A stretch of DNA of 17,232 nt from Candidatus Bruticola papionis (lineage in GTDB: Bacteria; Vulcanimicrobiota; Xenobia; Xenobiales; Xenobiaceae). The DNA lies in the NCBI GenBank assembly GCA_002407045.1, contig DHKB01000036.1, forward strand, positions 1 through 17,232. The letters run 5' to 3'. The translations under genes were made by a program, and so were the position numbers. Of the stretch, positions 1 through 6,908 are shown one piece after another; within the stretch, counting starts at the first letter, position 1; every line of letters begins with the position of its first letter. Below the pieces are notes generated by a model, which did no database searches, had not been told where the DNA came from, and saw only the letters and a program-made list of their open reading frames with translations.

Positions 1-137
1 TCAGGCTCGAACTGACCGAGCTTGCAGCTCGGCCAATATTCTTTGCCTTCAATCGCCACTGTCTCCGCCTGTTGGTTAAAAACTACGCTCGCGTGTGTAC
101 CACGCAAAAGAAATTGCTTTTGTAAATTAGCAATAAA
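1..137 (-). other. Open reading frame fragment running off the left edge
   Basis: After the TAA of the upstream RSH-like gene the same frame stays open for 45 codons to the window edge. It reads like protein, with segments such as RGTHASVVFNQQAETVAIEG and KEYWPSCKLGQFEP. I see no ATG and no convincing ribosome binding site, although TTG codons are present. It could be the start of the next gene in the operon, the C-terminal part of the RSH-like gene cut off by a stop mutation, or chance. I do not recognise a family. Confidence 0.3.
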
Positions 138-1463
138 TTACAAGAAACCAAGCTTAATTTGATCTGATTCGCGTTTGGCTTTGTTGAGAGGATTTAATTC
201 TGGATGTAAGGCAAATACGCCGGCTAGAACACGTAAACAAGCGCGATCTTGTTGGCGTTGCTTATAGGCATCATGTGAAGCCGTACCGTCTATACTTTGG
301 GCATAGTTGTCTTTATCGATTAGTTGTACTTCAAGAGGGAAGAGAACACGAATTTCCTGTTCGGCGACAGGGCCTTCCAATTCTTGGAGCAAACCTTCAA
401 GATCTGGCCCTAAATGATATTTCTCCAATTGCGTGCGCAACCGTCTAGCTTTGAAGAAACCAGGATTTTCTAATTTTACCAACTCTTGGACGGTAAATTG
501 CAAAGATTTATAATCAGAACTAGAGAGCGGATTGTAAGTTTTCTTTTCCACTTCCATAGTTGCTTGCTCTTGAGGCGAAATAGTAGCCAATTTGTCAGCC
601 AATTGAGCTAATTTTTTTCCCTTTTCGGCAAAATCGGTTTCTCTTTCGCTATCTAAAAGTTCGGCGAAGAGAGCTTGGCATTTTTCCAAATCTAAAATAG
701 TATTGCGGCTGCGACCGGGAGTAAGGTTGGCGAACATAATAACATTATGAATATAGAGATAATAAAGAGTGCGCAATACATCTAATTTTGTGTAGGTAAC
801 TAACTTTACACCTAAGCGATCATGGATCTTTTCGGCCACGTTTTTGGGCTTGTGAAGCAGCTTCATAATTAAGCTGTCACGGCTTTTCTCTTCTTTATAA
901 AAAACTCCGAAAAGAGGAATAGTATCTCCACCGGAGCCTAAATATACTTGCCCATTGATTTCGGTAATGTTTTGCCGGAATTTATCTAGAATTTGCCTCT
1001 TTATTTCCGGAAAAAATTCGGCTCGCATAGTGTTATCTAAATGATGGATGGTGTGCATGACACGCAAAATGGCGCAAGACCAGGCTTGGCGTTCGGTAGT
1101 GCGTGGGGCTGAAGCCCAAATGAGTAAATCGCGCACATCGTTAAGGCGTTCTATCTCTGCTGGAATGGTGAAATAAGTAGGACAAGCGCTGTGACCATGT
1201 ACAAAATATGATTTTATGAAACGAATAGCTTCGGCGAAAATTTCGTCTACTGTTTCGCGATCTTCTTTATTGTTATAATCGTAGCCATAATTAAAAAGGA
1301 ATTTGTGAGCTTGCGAGCGCTCTTCTACAGTGAGAGCACTTAAATCGATAGGGGACTTACCCTCTAACAAAAAGTCGATAATATCCCAAGAAAATTCTTG
1401 GCGAATGCGCTGCTTTTCGGCGTTAACTTGGGGGAAAGTATGCTCTATCGAATTGAAGTCCAT
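138..1463 (-). CDS. Divergent RelA/SpoT-like (RSH synthetase-fold) protein
   Basis: A 441-residue protein of unproven function. Three segments match the order and spacing of the RSH (p)ppGpp synthetase domain. They are IHDRLGVKLV (213-222, acidic D215, like the D-x-x-G-x-R motif), YKSLQFTV (318-325, like GYRSLHTTV, Tyr kept and His replaced by Gln), and LEVQL (377-381, like the vEiQIRT glutamate) followed by H397..YK (400-401). A basic stretch, SRDSLIMKLLHK (194-205), sits where the Arg/Lys substrate-binding segment lies in RSH enzymes. The first 190 residues are mostly helical, with no HD hydrolase motif and no TGS or ACT domain. It may belong to the uncharacterised TIGR04552-type family; that name is from memory. 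The start is an ATG with AGGTG five bases upstream, 45 bases after xerC, so the two are probably cotranscribed. Synthetase activity is inference; loss of activity is equally possible. Confidence 0.6.
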   Translation of the reverse strand: MDFNSIEHTFPQVNAEKQRIRQEFSWDIIDFLLEGKSPIDLSALTVEERSQAHKFLFNYGYDYNNKEDRETVDEIFAEAIRFIKSYFVHGHSACPTYFTIPAEIERLNDVRDLLIWASAPRTTERQAWSCAILRVMHTIHHLDNTMRAEFFPEIKRQILDKFRQNITEINGQVYLGSGGDTIPLFGVFYKEEKSRDSLIMKLLHKPKNVAEKIHDRLGVKLVTYTKLDVLRTLYYLYIHNVIMFANLTPGRSRNTILDLEKCQALFAELLDSERETDFAEKGKKLAQLADKLATISPQEQATMEVEKKTYNPLSSSDYKSLQFTVQELVKLENPGFFKARRLRTQLEKYHLGPDLEGLLQELEGPVAEQEIRVLFPLEVQLIDKDNYAQSIDGTASHDAYKQRQQDRACLRVLAGVFALHPELNPLNKAKRESDQIKLGFL

Positions 1464-1508
1464 TTTTTCACCTAAAATATCTCGATATAGTTGGTCTTAT
1501 AAATTGGC

Positions 1509-2477
1509 TTACTGACGAGGATGACTCTTGTCGTAGACGCCGCGCATAGTTACTCTTGATAAGTTTGTATAAACTTGGGTTGTAGAAAGACTAGCATGGC
1601 CCAAAAGCTCTTTTATAGTAACTAAATCGGCGCCACCTTCCAGTAAATGGGTAGCGAAAGAATGGCGCATAGTGTGCGGAGAAGCATTTTTAAATACGCC
1701 GGCTTCCTCTTTTAATTTATCAAAGAGAATTTCGACAGCACGGCGCGATAAACGACTGTAAAATCTGTTGAGGAATATAGCGGAATCTTTAGTGTTGGGA
1801 CGAGCTTCCAAATAAGCTTTTATAGCATCTATAGAACTTTGATTCATAAAGACGATACGCTGTTTGTTACCTTTACCAGTAATGCGTATCGAATAATCGT
1901 CAAAATTTAGGTCAGATAAATTTAAGCTGGTAAGTTCGGCTAAACGCATACCTGTAGCATAAAACAGCTCCAAAATAGCTGTATTGCGGTAGGCTTTCCA
2001 ATCTCCACCTGGATCGGACTGACTGTGGGCATAGGCCAATATTCTGCTTACGTCATCTTGGCTGAGCACTTTAGGCAAGACGCGTCCCTCTTTGACGCTT
2101 TTAAACTTGTCCATAGGTGAATCGGGAATATAACCATACAATTCCAAAAAGCTGAAATAACTTTTCAAGCAAGCAATTTTGCGATTTAAACTGGAAGCTT
2201 CATAATTGTGATTGAGCTTGAGATCGGCCAAAAAATCACTAATTGTATTTATATCGATAGCTTCTAAAGTAAGTCCGTCTTCGAAGAGAGGCTGGAAATA
2301 CTTCAAAAAGATAGTCAAATCATCGTGATATTCAATAACGGTGCGCTTAGCTAAGTTGCGCTCTACAGTAATGTAGCGCACAAAATCATCTATATACCAA
2401 TTGCGCGCTTTTTCTAAACTAGCTTGAGACGATTTTGAACGCTCAGAAGCTCGGCCGGTTTGCTCAGTCATATTCAC
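1509..2477 (-). CDS. xerC: Tyrosine recombinase XerC
   Basis: A site-specific tyrosine recombinase that, in this family, resolves chromosome dimers at dif with a XerD partner. The N-terminal SAM-like core-binding domain spans about residues 25-115 and the catalytic domain about 135-315. All catalytic residues are visible: R178 (ATGMRLAEL), K202 (GKGNKQR), H268 and R271 (HTMRHSF), H294 (GHASL) and nucleophile Y303 (TQVYTNLS). The C-terminal VYDKSHPR resembles XerC more than XerD. The 322-residue length is slightly above the usual 300 because of a polar N-terminal extension of about 20 residues. The start is a GTG at 2477, or an ATG two codons later at 2471; a GAGG lies just upstream and could serve either. 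Position downstream of rnhB and the rpsP-rplS cluster matches the conserved Bacillota-like order. An extended -10 promoter lies about 40 bp upstream. Confidence 0.93.
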   Translation of the reverse strand: MNMTEQTGRASERSKSSQASLEKARNWYIDDFVRYITVERNLAKRTVIEYHDDLTIFLKYFQPLFEDGLTLEAIDINTISDFLADLKLNHNYEASSLNRKIACLKSYFSFLELYGYIPDSPMDKFKSVKEGRVLPKVLSQDDVSRILAYAHSQSDPGGDWKAYRNTAILELFYATGMRLAELTSLNLSDLNFDDYSIRITGKGNKQRIVFMNQSSIDAIKAYLEARPNTKDSAIFLNRFYSRLSRRAVEILFDKLKEEAGVFKNASPHTMRHSFATHLLEGGADLVTIKELLGHASLSTTQVYTNLSRVTMRGVYDKSHPRQ

Positions 2478-2513
2478 AAAATCCTCACTTTAGCAGTTGC
2501 AAAAAGCTTTAAA

Positions 2514-2522
2514 ATTATACCA
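2514..2522 (-). promoter_or_regulatory. Extended -10 promoter for xerC
   Basis: On the minus strand, TGG followed directly by a perfect TATAAT forms an extended -10 element. It lies in the 91-bp gap between rnhB and xerC, and would start transcription about 30 bases before the xerC GTG. I see no good -35 hexamer at 17-18 bp, which is usual for extended -10 promoters. Confidence 0.6.
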
Positions 2523-2568
2523 TAGCTGCAGAAACTTGGGAAGAAAGGGCTATTTTTTGTTGTACTTT

Positions 2569-3324
2569 TTAAAATAGAACGGCCTGCTCCTGAATAGGAT
2601 GATTCGCTTCTAAAAGTTGCTTAATGGGAGCAAAAGTGCGCCGATGGTAGGGGCAAGGGCCAAATTTATGCAACGCTTGCATATGGGCAGCAGTACCGTA
2701 GCCTTTATTTTCTTTAAATTGATATTGTGGCCACTGGCTATGGGCTTCGTCCAGTAAATGATCTCGGTGTACTTTAGCAATAATAGAAGAAGCGGCAATA
2801 GCTGGAATGCGGGCATCACCTTTAATAATGGCAACTTGAGGCACAGGGCAAGAAGCCATTTCGGAGCGCCCATCTATGAAGACAAACTGAGCCTTAGGAT
2901 TTAGCTCATCTAAGCAACGGTGCATAGCTAAAAGTGAGGTACTGTTAATATTATTGATTTTGTCCAATTCGGCTAAGGATATTTCACAAATAGACCAATG
3001 GGTAGTTTTTTTGATCCAAGGAACTAACAATTCGCGTACTTCTTCACTGAGCTTTTTAGAGTCGTTGAGGCCGGGAATCCAAGTGTGATTAGGCAAAATA
3101 ACAGAGGCAGCCACCAAAGGGCCAGCCAAAGGGCCGCGTCCTACTTCATCACAGCCTGCACCACTATTTATAGGCCAAAAACTTTCCTGAAAAGCATACA
3201 TTTGCTCAAGGCGTTCTTTTTCTTTTATAAGCCAAGTTTTAGCTTGGGGCAGAATTTCGAGGCTCTCTTCGTAAGAGGCTCCTACAGGCAAGTTTTGCAA
3301 AACGTAATGTAAAGAAATGCGCAC
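2569..3324 (-). CDS. rnhB: Ribonuclease HII
   Basis: A cytoplasmic nuclease that cuts the RNA strand of RNA:DNA hybrids and removes misincorporated ribonucleotides from DNA. The type 2 RNase H core begins at about residue 55. The four acidic metal ligands are visible: D59 and E60 in CDEVGRGPLAGP, D151 in FIDGR, and D188 in KVHRD. The first 50 residues form the helical N-terminal extension seen in Bacillota RNase HII, and the length (251 residues) is close to the B. subtilis enzyme (about 255). The start is a GTG at 3324 with a weak purine-rich upstream region, so the exact start is not certain. It follows rbgA, as in Bacillota, but an intrinsic terminator separates the two genes. It therefore probably depends on readthrough or on its own promoter in the TATATA-containing stretch near 3345-3352. 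Confidence 0.95.
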   Translation of the reverse strand: MRISLHYVLQNLPVGASYEESLEILPQAKTWLIKEKERLEQMYAFQESFWPINSGAGCDEVGRGPLAGPLVAASVILPNHTWIPGLNDSKKLSEEVRELLVPWIKKTTHWSICEISLAELDKINNINSTSLLAMHRCLDELNPKAQFVFIDGRSEMASCPVPQVAIIKGDARIPAIAASSIIAKVHRDHLLDEAHSQWPQYQFKENKGYGTAAHMQALHKFGPCPYHRRTFAPIKQLLEANHPIQEQAVLF

Positions 3325-3377
3325 TACTATATCGCTCTTTCGTTATATATAGCCTTAGGGAGGCTTTTAGCTCTAAG

Positions 3378-3416
3378 AAAAAAACGCCGCTTTTCCTTGG
3401 CGAGGTAAAACGGCGG
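3378..3416 (-). terminator. Intrinsic terminator after rbgA
   Basis: On the minus strand a GC-rich hairpin (CCGCCG paired with CGGCG, extended by TTTTACC/GGAAAA pairs with small bulges) is followed at once by seven T residues. It lies 35 bp downstream of the rbgA stop and 54 bp upstream of the rnhB start, so it ends the lepB-rbgA unit. Confidence 0.85.
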
Positions 3417-3450
3417 ATACTTACGTCGATAATTAAGATTGCTTCAAATT

Positions 3451-4374
3451 TTAGGCTTGTTCAGCTTGGACTTCAATTGGAGGAGCGGTCTCTAAAGTAA
3501 CGGGGCCAACTTCGCCTTGCGCAAAAGCTTTCAACACAAAACGGGCACAACGAGGTAAGTCGGCTTCTTGACCATTTAAGGAGAAGTTTTTGGCCTGAGC
3601 TAGCTCTACTAGCATTTGTTCCGGAACAAGGTGTTCTTGGCTTTTCCATTGTTCAGTTAAGCTAGCCGGAACTACATTTTTGACTTTGCGTTTAGCCCAT
3701 AAACGCTCCAACAATAAGCCACCTACCATTTCCAAAGGAATAGCGTCGTGGCGCACACAACTAGCTGCAGCTAGAGCTGTCAGGGTTTCAACCGTATCTA
3801 TGCGAGGGTAGAGGATGCCTGGAGAGTCTAATATTTGCCAATGGTTGGGAACAGCTACCCACTGGCTGCCTCTAGTTACTCCTGGCTTAGCTCCAGTTTT
3901 GGCACGAGTAGCACCAGCTAATCTATTGAGCAAAGACGATTTCCCTACGTTTGGTATGCCTGCCACTACTAAGCGTGGATCGCGAGGACGTAAACCTTTA
4001 GCGCGGCGTTTCTCTTCTACGCTGCGACGCAAGCGGGCAATAGCTCCTTCCAAGGGACCAGCCCCTTTGCCTGCAGTAGAACGCATAGCTACGGCAGCCA
4101 AATTGTTAGCTTTAAACCAAGCTAGCCATTTCTTCGTTTCTGCTTCTTCGGCTAAGTCTGTCTTGTTCAATACGAAGATGAGTTCTTTGTGCTTGCGTTG
4201 CAACAACTCTTCCAAATCTGGCTGCCGGGAAGATGCAGGTATGCGAGCATCCATTACCAGAAGGACGATATCTGCCAAGTTTAGGCTCTCTTCCAACTGC
4301 CGTAAGGCTTTACGCATATGGCCGGGAAACCAGGAAAAGCCTCTCTGTTTCTGTGCGGAAGTGTTTTCTTCCAT
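3451..4374 (-). CDS. rbgA: Ribosome biogenesis GTPase A (YlqF/RbgA)
   Basis: A circularly permuted GTPase required for late 50S subunit assembly in Bacillota. The permuted motif order is visible: G4 NKTD (70-73), then G1 GIPNVGKSS (139-147), G2 PGVTRG (164-169) and G3 DSPG (183-186). The N-terminal WFPGHM (15-20) is a family signature. The C-terminal region (about 200-290) corresponds to the helical RNA-binding ANTAR-like domain, and the last 15 residues form an acidic/Ala tail. Length (307) is slightly above the B. subtilis protein (about 282). The ATG start has GAGG nine bases upstream. It lies 51 bp downstream of lepB, with which it is probably cotranscribed, and an intrinsic terminator follows. 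A long antisense frame over its 5' half is a shadow. Confidence 0.95.
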   Translation of the reverse strand: MEENTSAQKQRGFSWFPGHMRKALRQLEESLNLADIVLLVMDARIPASSRQPDLEELLQRKHKELIFVLNKTDLAEEAETKKWLAWFKANNLAAVAMRSTAGKGAGPLEGAIARLRRSVEEKRRAKGLRPRDPRLVVAGIPNVGKSSLLNRLAGATRAKTGAKPGVTRGSQWVAVPNHWQILDSPGILYPRIDTVETLTALAAASCVRHDAIPLEMVGGLLLERLWAKRKVKNVVPASLTEQWKSQEHLVPEQMLVELAQAKNFSLNGQEADLPRCARFVLKAFAQGEVGPVTLETAPPIEVQAEQA

Positions 4375-4425
4375 GGAGCAAATCCTCTCTTGATCTTATC
4401 TTTTACCAACTAGCTGCAACTATAA

Positions 4426-5031
4426 CTACTTCAGTAAACCTACGCGAGAAACAGGCCAGAAGATAACAAAAGCTTTACCGACAATATTTTCTAGTGGCAG
4501 CGGGCCCCAATATCTAGAATCATCCGAATTGTTGCGATTATCACCCATTACGAATATATGACCTTTGGGGACTCGGTAAGCAGGGAAATCTGCCTCTATA
4601 GGTTCTTTTATAAAAGGCTCATCCTGAGGAATGCCATTTAAGTAAAGTACCCCATTGGCTACTTCTACTACATCATTTTCTAAAGCAACTACACGTTTAA
4701 TAAAATCGGTATTAGCTGGATCCTTTACGTGTGGAGGATGGAAAACGATAATTTCGCCACGGGAGGGTTGGGCCATTTTATAAACAAAACGATTAACCAA
4801 AATGTAATCGTTTACTTTTAGAGTGGGTAGCATCGATTCTGAAGGAATGTAGAAGCTGCGGGCCACGTAAGTAATAATCAATATTGCCATAACGCCAGCT
4901 ACTATGAAAGAATCGAGATACTCTTTTATTACACTTTTCCAAGTGGCAGAAATTTTCTTACTAAATACGGTAATCGCTAGTCTGATAGCAACTAAAAGGT
5001 AAAGTATATAAAGTAACAGCCCTTCTTTCAT
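4426..5031 (-). CDS. lepB: Signal peptidase I
   Basis: A membrane-bound serine/lysine protease that removes signal peptides from Sec- and Tat-exported proteins. The catalytic Ser lies in IPSESMLPTL and the catalytic Lys in DFIKRVVAL; box E is GDNRNNSDDSRYWGPL. Two hydrophobic N-terminal segments (about residues 5-23 and 41-60 from the chosen start) suggest two membrane spans rather than the single span common in Bacillota enzymes. I chose the ATG at 5031, giving 201 residues. It has GAAGG eight bases upstream, whereas the GTG five codons earlier (5046) has no ribosome binding site. It lies between rplS and rbgA, as in B. subtilis-like gene orders. Two intrinsic terminators separate it from rplS, so its expression is probably only partly coupled to L19. 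Confidence 0.94.
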   Translation of the reverse strand: MKEGLLLYILYLLVAIRLAITVFSKKISATWKSVIKEYLDSFIVAGVMAILIITYVARSFYIPSESMLPTLKVNDYILVNRFVYKMAQPSRGEIIVFHPPHVKDPANTDFIKRVVALENDVVEVANGVLYLNGIPQDEPFIKEPIEADFPAYRVPKGHIFVMGDNRNNSDDSRYWGPLPLENIVGKAFVIFWPVSRVGLLK

Positions 5032-5083
5032 TGGAGAAACCTTCACTCATATTTGACTGCTTGCAAAGCAAGGCTTCGCCTAT

Positions 5084-5127
5084 AAAACAAAAACACCCTG
5101 CGGCTAATTTTTTAGCTATGCAGAGTG
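5084..5127 (-). terminator. Second intrinsic terminator between rplS and lepB
   Basis: On the minus strand an 8-bp outer stem with one mismatch (5120-5127 with 5094-5101) and an inner TAGCTAA/TTAGC-type stem are followed by TTTTTGTTTT. It lies 53 bp before the lepB start, and therefore works as either a backup terminator for rplS or an attenuator for lepB. Confidence 0.75.
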
Positions 5128-5156
5128 CTTGTTCATTGGCTTGAGCCTTACTTCGC

Positions 5157-5205
5157 AAAAAAATACCGCAGCGAACGGCGGGAAAATTCTCTCCACTCTC
5201 TGCGG
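5157..5205 (-). terminator. First intrinsic terminator after rplS
   Basis: On the minus strand CCGCAG (5200-5205) pairs with CTGCGG (5166-5171). The stem can be extended three pairs outward, to 5163 and 5208, including one G-U, and a second small stem is nested in the loop. It is followed by seven T residues. It lies about 48 bp after the rplS stop. Confidence 0.75.
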
Positions 5206-5252
5206 CATTGATGTTGGCAAAACTTGGCAATCCCTACCAGAATGTGGGGGAA

Positions 5253-5603
5253 TTAGCGGTTTACACGTCTCTCTTTTACGCGAGCCTTCTTACCAACGAG
5301 GTCGCGGAGGTAGAACAAACGAGCGCGGCGTACGGCGCCGTGACGGATAACTTCTACTCTGTCTAAGCGGGGGCTGTGCACCAAAATGGTTCTCTCTACG
5401 CCAACACCGCCGGAAATTTTACGAAGAGTGAAACTCTCTTTAAGACCGGAGTTGCCTCTCTTGATGCAAACGCCTTCGAAAGCCTGGAAGCGCTCTTTTC
5501 CGCCTTCGATAACCTTCAGCCAAGCCTTTACGGTGTCGCCAGGGCCAAAGCTGGGAAATTCTTCTTTCATTTGCTCGCGCTCAATACTCTTGATCAGATC
5601 CAT
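5253..5603 (-). CDS. rplS: 50S ribosomal protein L19
   Basis: A large-subunit protein at the 30S-50S interface. The 116-residue product begins MDLIKSIEREQMKEEFPSF and contains the family features FGPGDTVKAW, ERFQAFEGVCIKR, SFTLRKISGGVGVERTILVH and a basic tail KKARVKERRVNR. The length matches the usual 113-120. I chose the ATG at 5603, with AAGGA eight bases upstream. The frame is open 43 codons further upstream, to 5732, but that part has no L19 similarity and overlaps the structured element described separately. In most genomes rplS follows trmD closely; here 582 bp intervene and a separate promoter lies about 310 bp upstream. Two tandem terminators follow. Confidence 0.96.
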   Translation of the reverse strand: MDLIKSIEREQMKEEFPSFGPGDTVKAWLKVIEGGKERFQAFEGVCIKRGNSGLKESFTLRKISGGVGVERTILVHSPRLDRVEVIRHGAVRRARLFYLRDLVGKKARVKERRVNR

Positions 5604-5679
5604 GGTGGATATCCTTCTCTTAACGAATCTTGCTTGCCTCTGGGGGATACTATCCCTGTTGGCTATAGCCTGCTCACAA

Positions 5680-5902
5680 TTGACACTCCCCACGGCTGAA
5701 ACCAGGGGGATTCTTGGCTCAACGAATGGCACCGCTTCCTCTTCTCTCGTGGGGGAAGCTGACCGGCCACTCTCCTCAAGCGTAGATTCCCGTGTGTCTC
5801 ACGGTACTCGCCGAGCGGGTTCAACGCTGACTAAATACGTCCTGCTAACCCTATCCGTATCAAGACGGTAGATTCAAGCTGACTAAAAACAGCCTACAGC
5901 AG
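5680..5902 (+). ncRNA. Omega-RNA/HEARO-like (IS200/IS605-associated) structured element, no nuclease gene
   Basis: A densely structured stretch with several hairpins read on the plus strand: TCCCC/GGGGGA (5687-5710), GCTTCC/GGAAGC (5734-5759), CCGTG/CACGG (5790-5804), CCGT/ACGG near 5855-5868, and GCTG/CAGC (5878-5893). The opening CTCCCCACGGCTGAA, then GATTCTTGGCTCAACGA and the later CGTAGATTCCCGTG, resemble from memory the conserved non-coding ends and omega-RNA scaffolds of IS200/IS605-superfamily elements (IscB HEARO RNA or TnpB-associated RNA). No iscB or tnpB gene is present, so this would be a stand-alone copy or a relic. It lies antisense to the likely rplS leader. An alternative is a structured cis-regulatory leader of rplS on the minus strand. 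Family assignment is by recall, not by search. Confidence 0.45.
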
Positions 5903-5911
5903 AACTCGAAT

Positions 5912-5940
5912 ATTTTACCAGACGGGCCTAAAAAAATCAA
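5912..5940 (-). promoter_or_regulatory. Promoter for rplS
   Basis: On the minus strand TTGATT (5935-5940) is followed after exactly 17 bp by TAAAAT (5912-5917), with TGG directly before the -10 giving an extended element. Transcription would start near 5905 and give an rplS leader of about 300 nt that reads through the complement of the structured element. Confidence 0.6.
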
Positions 5941-5951
5941 TAGCTAGGCCC
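5924..5951. repeat. Inverted repeat overlapping the rplS promoter
   Basis: GGGCCTA (5924-5930) and TAGGCCC (5945-5951) form a perfect 7-bp inverted repeat with a 14-base A-rich loop that contains the -35 hexamer. No T-run follows on either strand, so it looks like an operator or incidental hairpin rather than a terminator. Confidence 0.4.
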
Positions 5952-5991
5952 TTCAGTACAGGCGAAACTGTCGAGGCAGCAGAGAGGAGTC

Positions 5992-6014
5992 TAAAAGGAA
6001 CTTTCCTCCTTTTA
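5992..6014. repeat. Inverted repeat in the trmD-rplS gap
   Basis: TAAAAGGA (5992-5999) and TCCTTTTA (6007-6014) form a perfect 8-bp stem with a 7-base loop. It lies between the two omega-RNA-like segments. Role unknown. Confidence 0.4.
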
Positions 6015-6127
6015 TCGCTCCGCTGACATATTATGTAACTAAGGAACGCGCTCCCTTCATAAAGTTAGGAACTTCCTGCTTCTACGAGAACAGCATTGCC
6101 AATCTAGGAAAAGCAACGAGTTGCTAA

Positions 6128-6167
6128 ACTCTCCACAGGCGTAAATTTCCGTGCGCCCCACGGTATT
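6128..6167 (+). repeat. Degenerate second copy of the structured element's core
   Basis: Forty bases match 5769-5808 at 32 of 40 positions without gaps. The stem CCGTG/CACGG (6149-6163) is fully kept, while its loop differs. Just upstream, CAACGAGTTGC resembles CAACGAATGGC of the first copy, but the intervening GCTTCC hairpin is missing. It therefore looks like a shortened or decayed copy of the same family, ending next to the trmD stop codon. Confidence 0.6.
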
Positions 6168-6185
6168 GTTTTATAATCTGGGGAA

Positions 6186-6908
6186 CTAACTAAGGGAAGA
6201 AGCTAAGAACTCTTGCTCTTCTGGAGTTAGCTTATGGCCTTCCAGTAAATCTGGACGTTTGCGAGCTGTATTTAAAAGAGCTTGTTGACGTCTCCATTGG
6301 GCAATTCTCTTATGATCTCCGCTGGTAAGTACCGAAGGAACTTCCATACCCTGATAATTCAGAGGCCTTGTATAATATGGATAGTCCAAAATTCCAGTAC
6401 TGAATGATTCATTTTTAGCTGAGTCGGCGTCTATAACACCCGGAACCAGTCTTATAATTGCATCAGCTACAACCATAGCAGCCAACTCGCCACCAGAAAT
6501 GACAAAATCTCCCAAGGAAATTTCTTCATCTACATATTTTTGTAAAATGCGCTCGTCTATGCCTTCGTAGTGACCACAAATCATAATAATATGCTTATGA
6601 GAATAGGTCAGCTCTTCGACTTTTTTCTGAGTTAATCTCTGTCCTTGGGGGGAGAGGTAAATTATGTGAGCTCCTTCGGCTGACTTGGGAATATTATCTA
6701 TGGCTCGACCCAAAGGCTCGGGTTGCATAACCATACCGCTGCCACCTCCGTAGGGAACATCATCTGTCTGAAAATGGCGTCCAGTTCCGTAGGCACGCAA
6801 ATCAACCAATCCCAGCTCTACGAGATCGCGCTTTTGAGCACGAGCCGGAATACTAGTATAAAGCGGAGCAAACATCTCGGGAAAAAGGGTTATAATATCC
6901 AGGCGCAT
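6186..6908 (-). CDS. trmD: tRNA (guanine-N1-)-methyltransferase
   Basis: The SPOUT-class enzyme that makes m1G37 in tRNAs reading CNN/proline-type codons, preventing +1 frameshifts, in the cytoplasm. The 240-residue protein starts MRLDIITLFPEMF. It shows the family motifs DDVPYGGGSGMVM, the SAM-binding knot CGHYEGIDER, ISLGDFVISGGELA, and the C-terminal RPDLL helix region. Length is normal. Its ATG directly follows the rimM stop codon with no spacer, so the two are translationally coupled. Downstream, the usual close link to rplS is broken by a 580-bp gap. Confidence 0.97.
   Translation of the reverse strand: MRLDIITLFPEMFAPLYTSIPARAQKRDLVELGLVDLRAYGTGRHFQTDDVPYGGGSGMVMQPEPLGRAIDNIPKSAEGAHIIYLSPQGQRLTQKKVEELTYSHKHIIMICGHYEGIDERILQKYVDEEISLGDFVISGGELAAMVVADAIIRLVPGVIDADSAKNESFSTGILDYPYYTRPLNYQGMEVPSVLTSGDHKRIAQWRRQQALLNTARKRPDLLEGHKLTPEEQEFLASSLS

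Noticed and set aside
14..32. tRNA-like anticodon arm (5-bp stem, 7-base loop reading GCA or TGC) with a nearby TTCGAGC on the minus strand
   Set aside because: There is no variable loop between the arm and the would-be T arm, no D arm and no acceptor pairing inside the window. The stretch is also part of an open protein frame.
3815..4393. 192-residue plus-strand frame
   Set aside because: It is antisense to rbgA, whose GTPase motifs are intact, and it has no recognisable domain or start signal.
5604..5732. Longer rplS reading frame with a 43-residue N-terminal extension
   Set aside because: The extension has no L19 similarity and overlaps the structured element. The ATG at 5603 has a good ribosome binding site and gives the normal L19 length.
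5386..5871. 161-residue plus-strand frame
   Set aside because: It crosses the antisense of rplS and the structured element, with Ser/Leu-rich, family-less composition.
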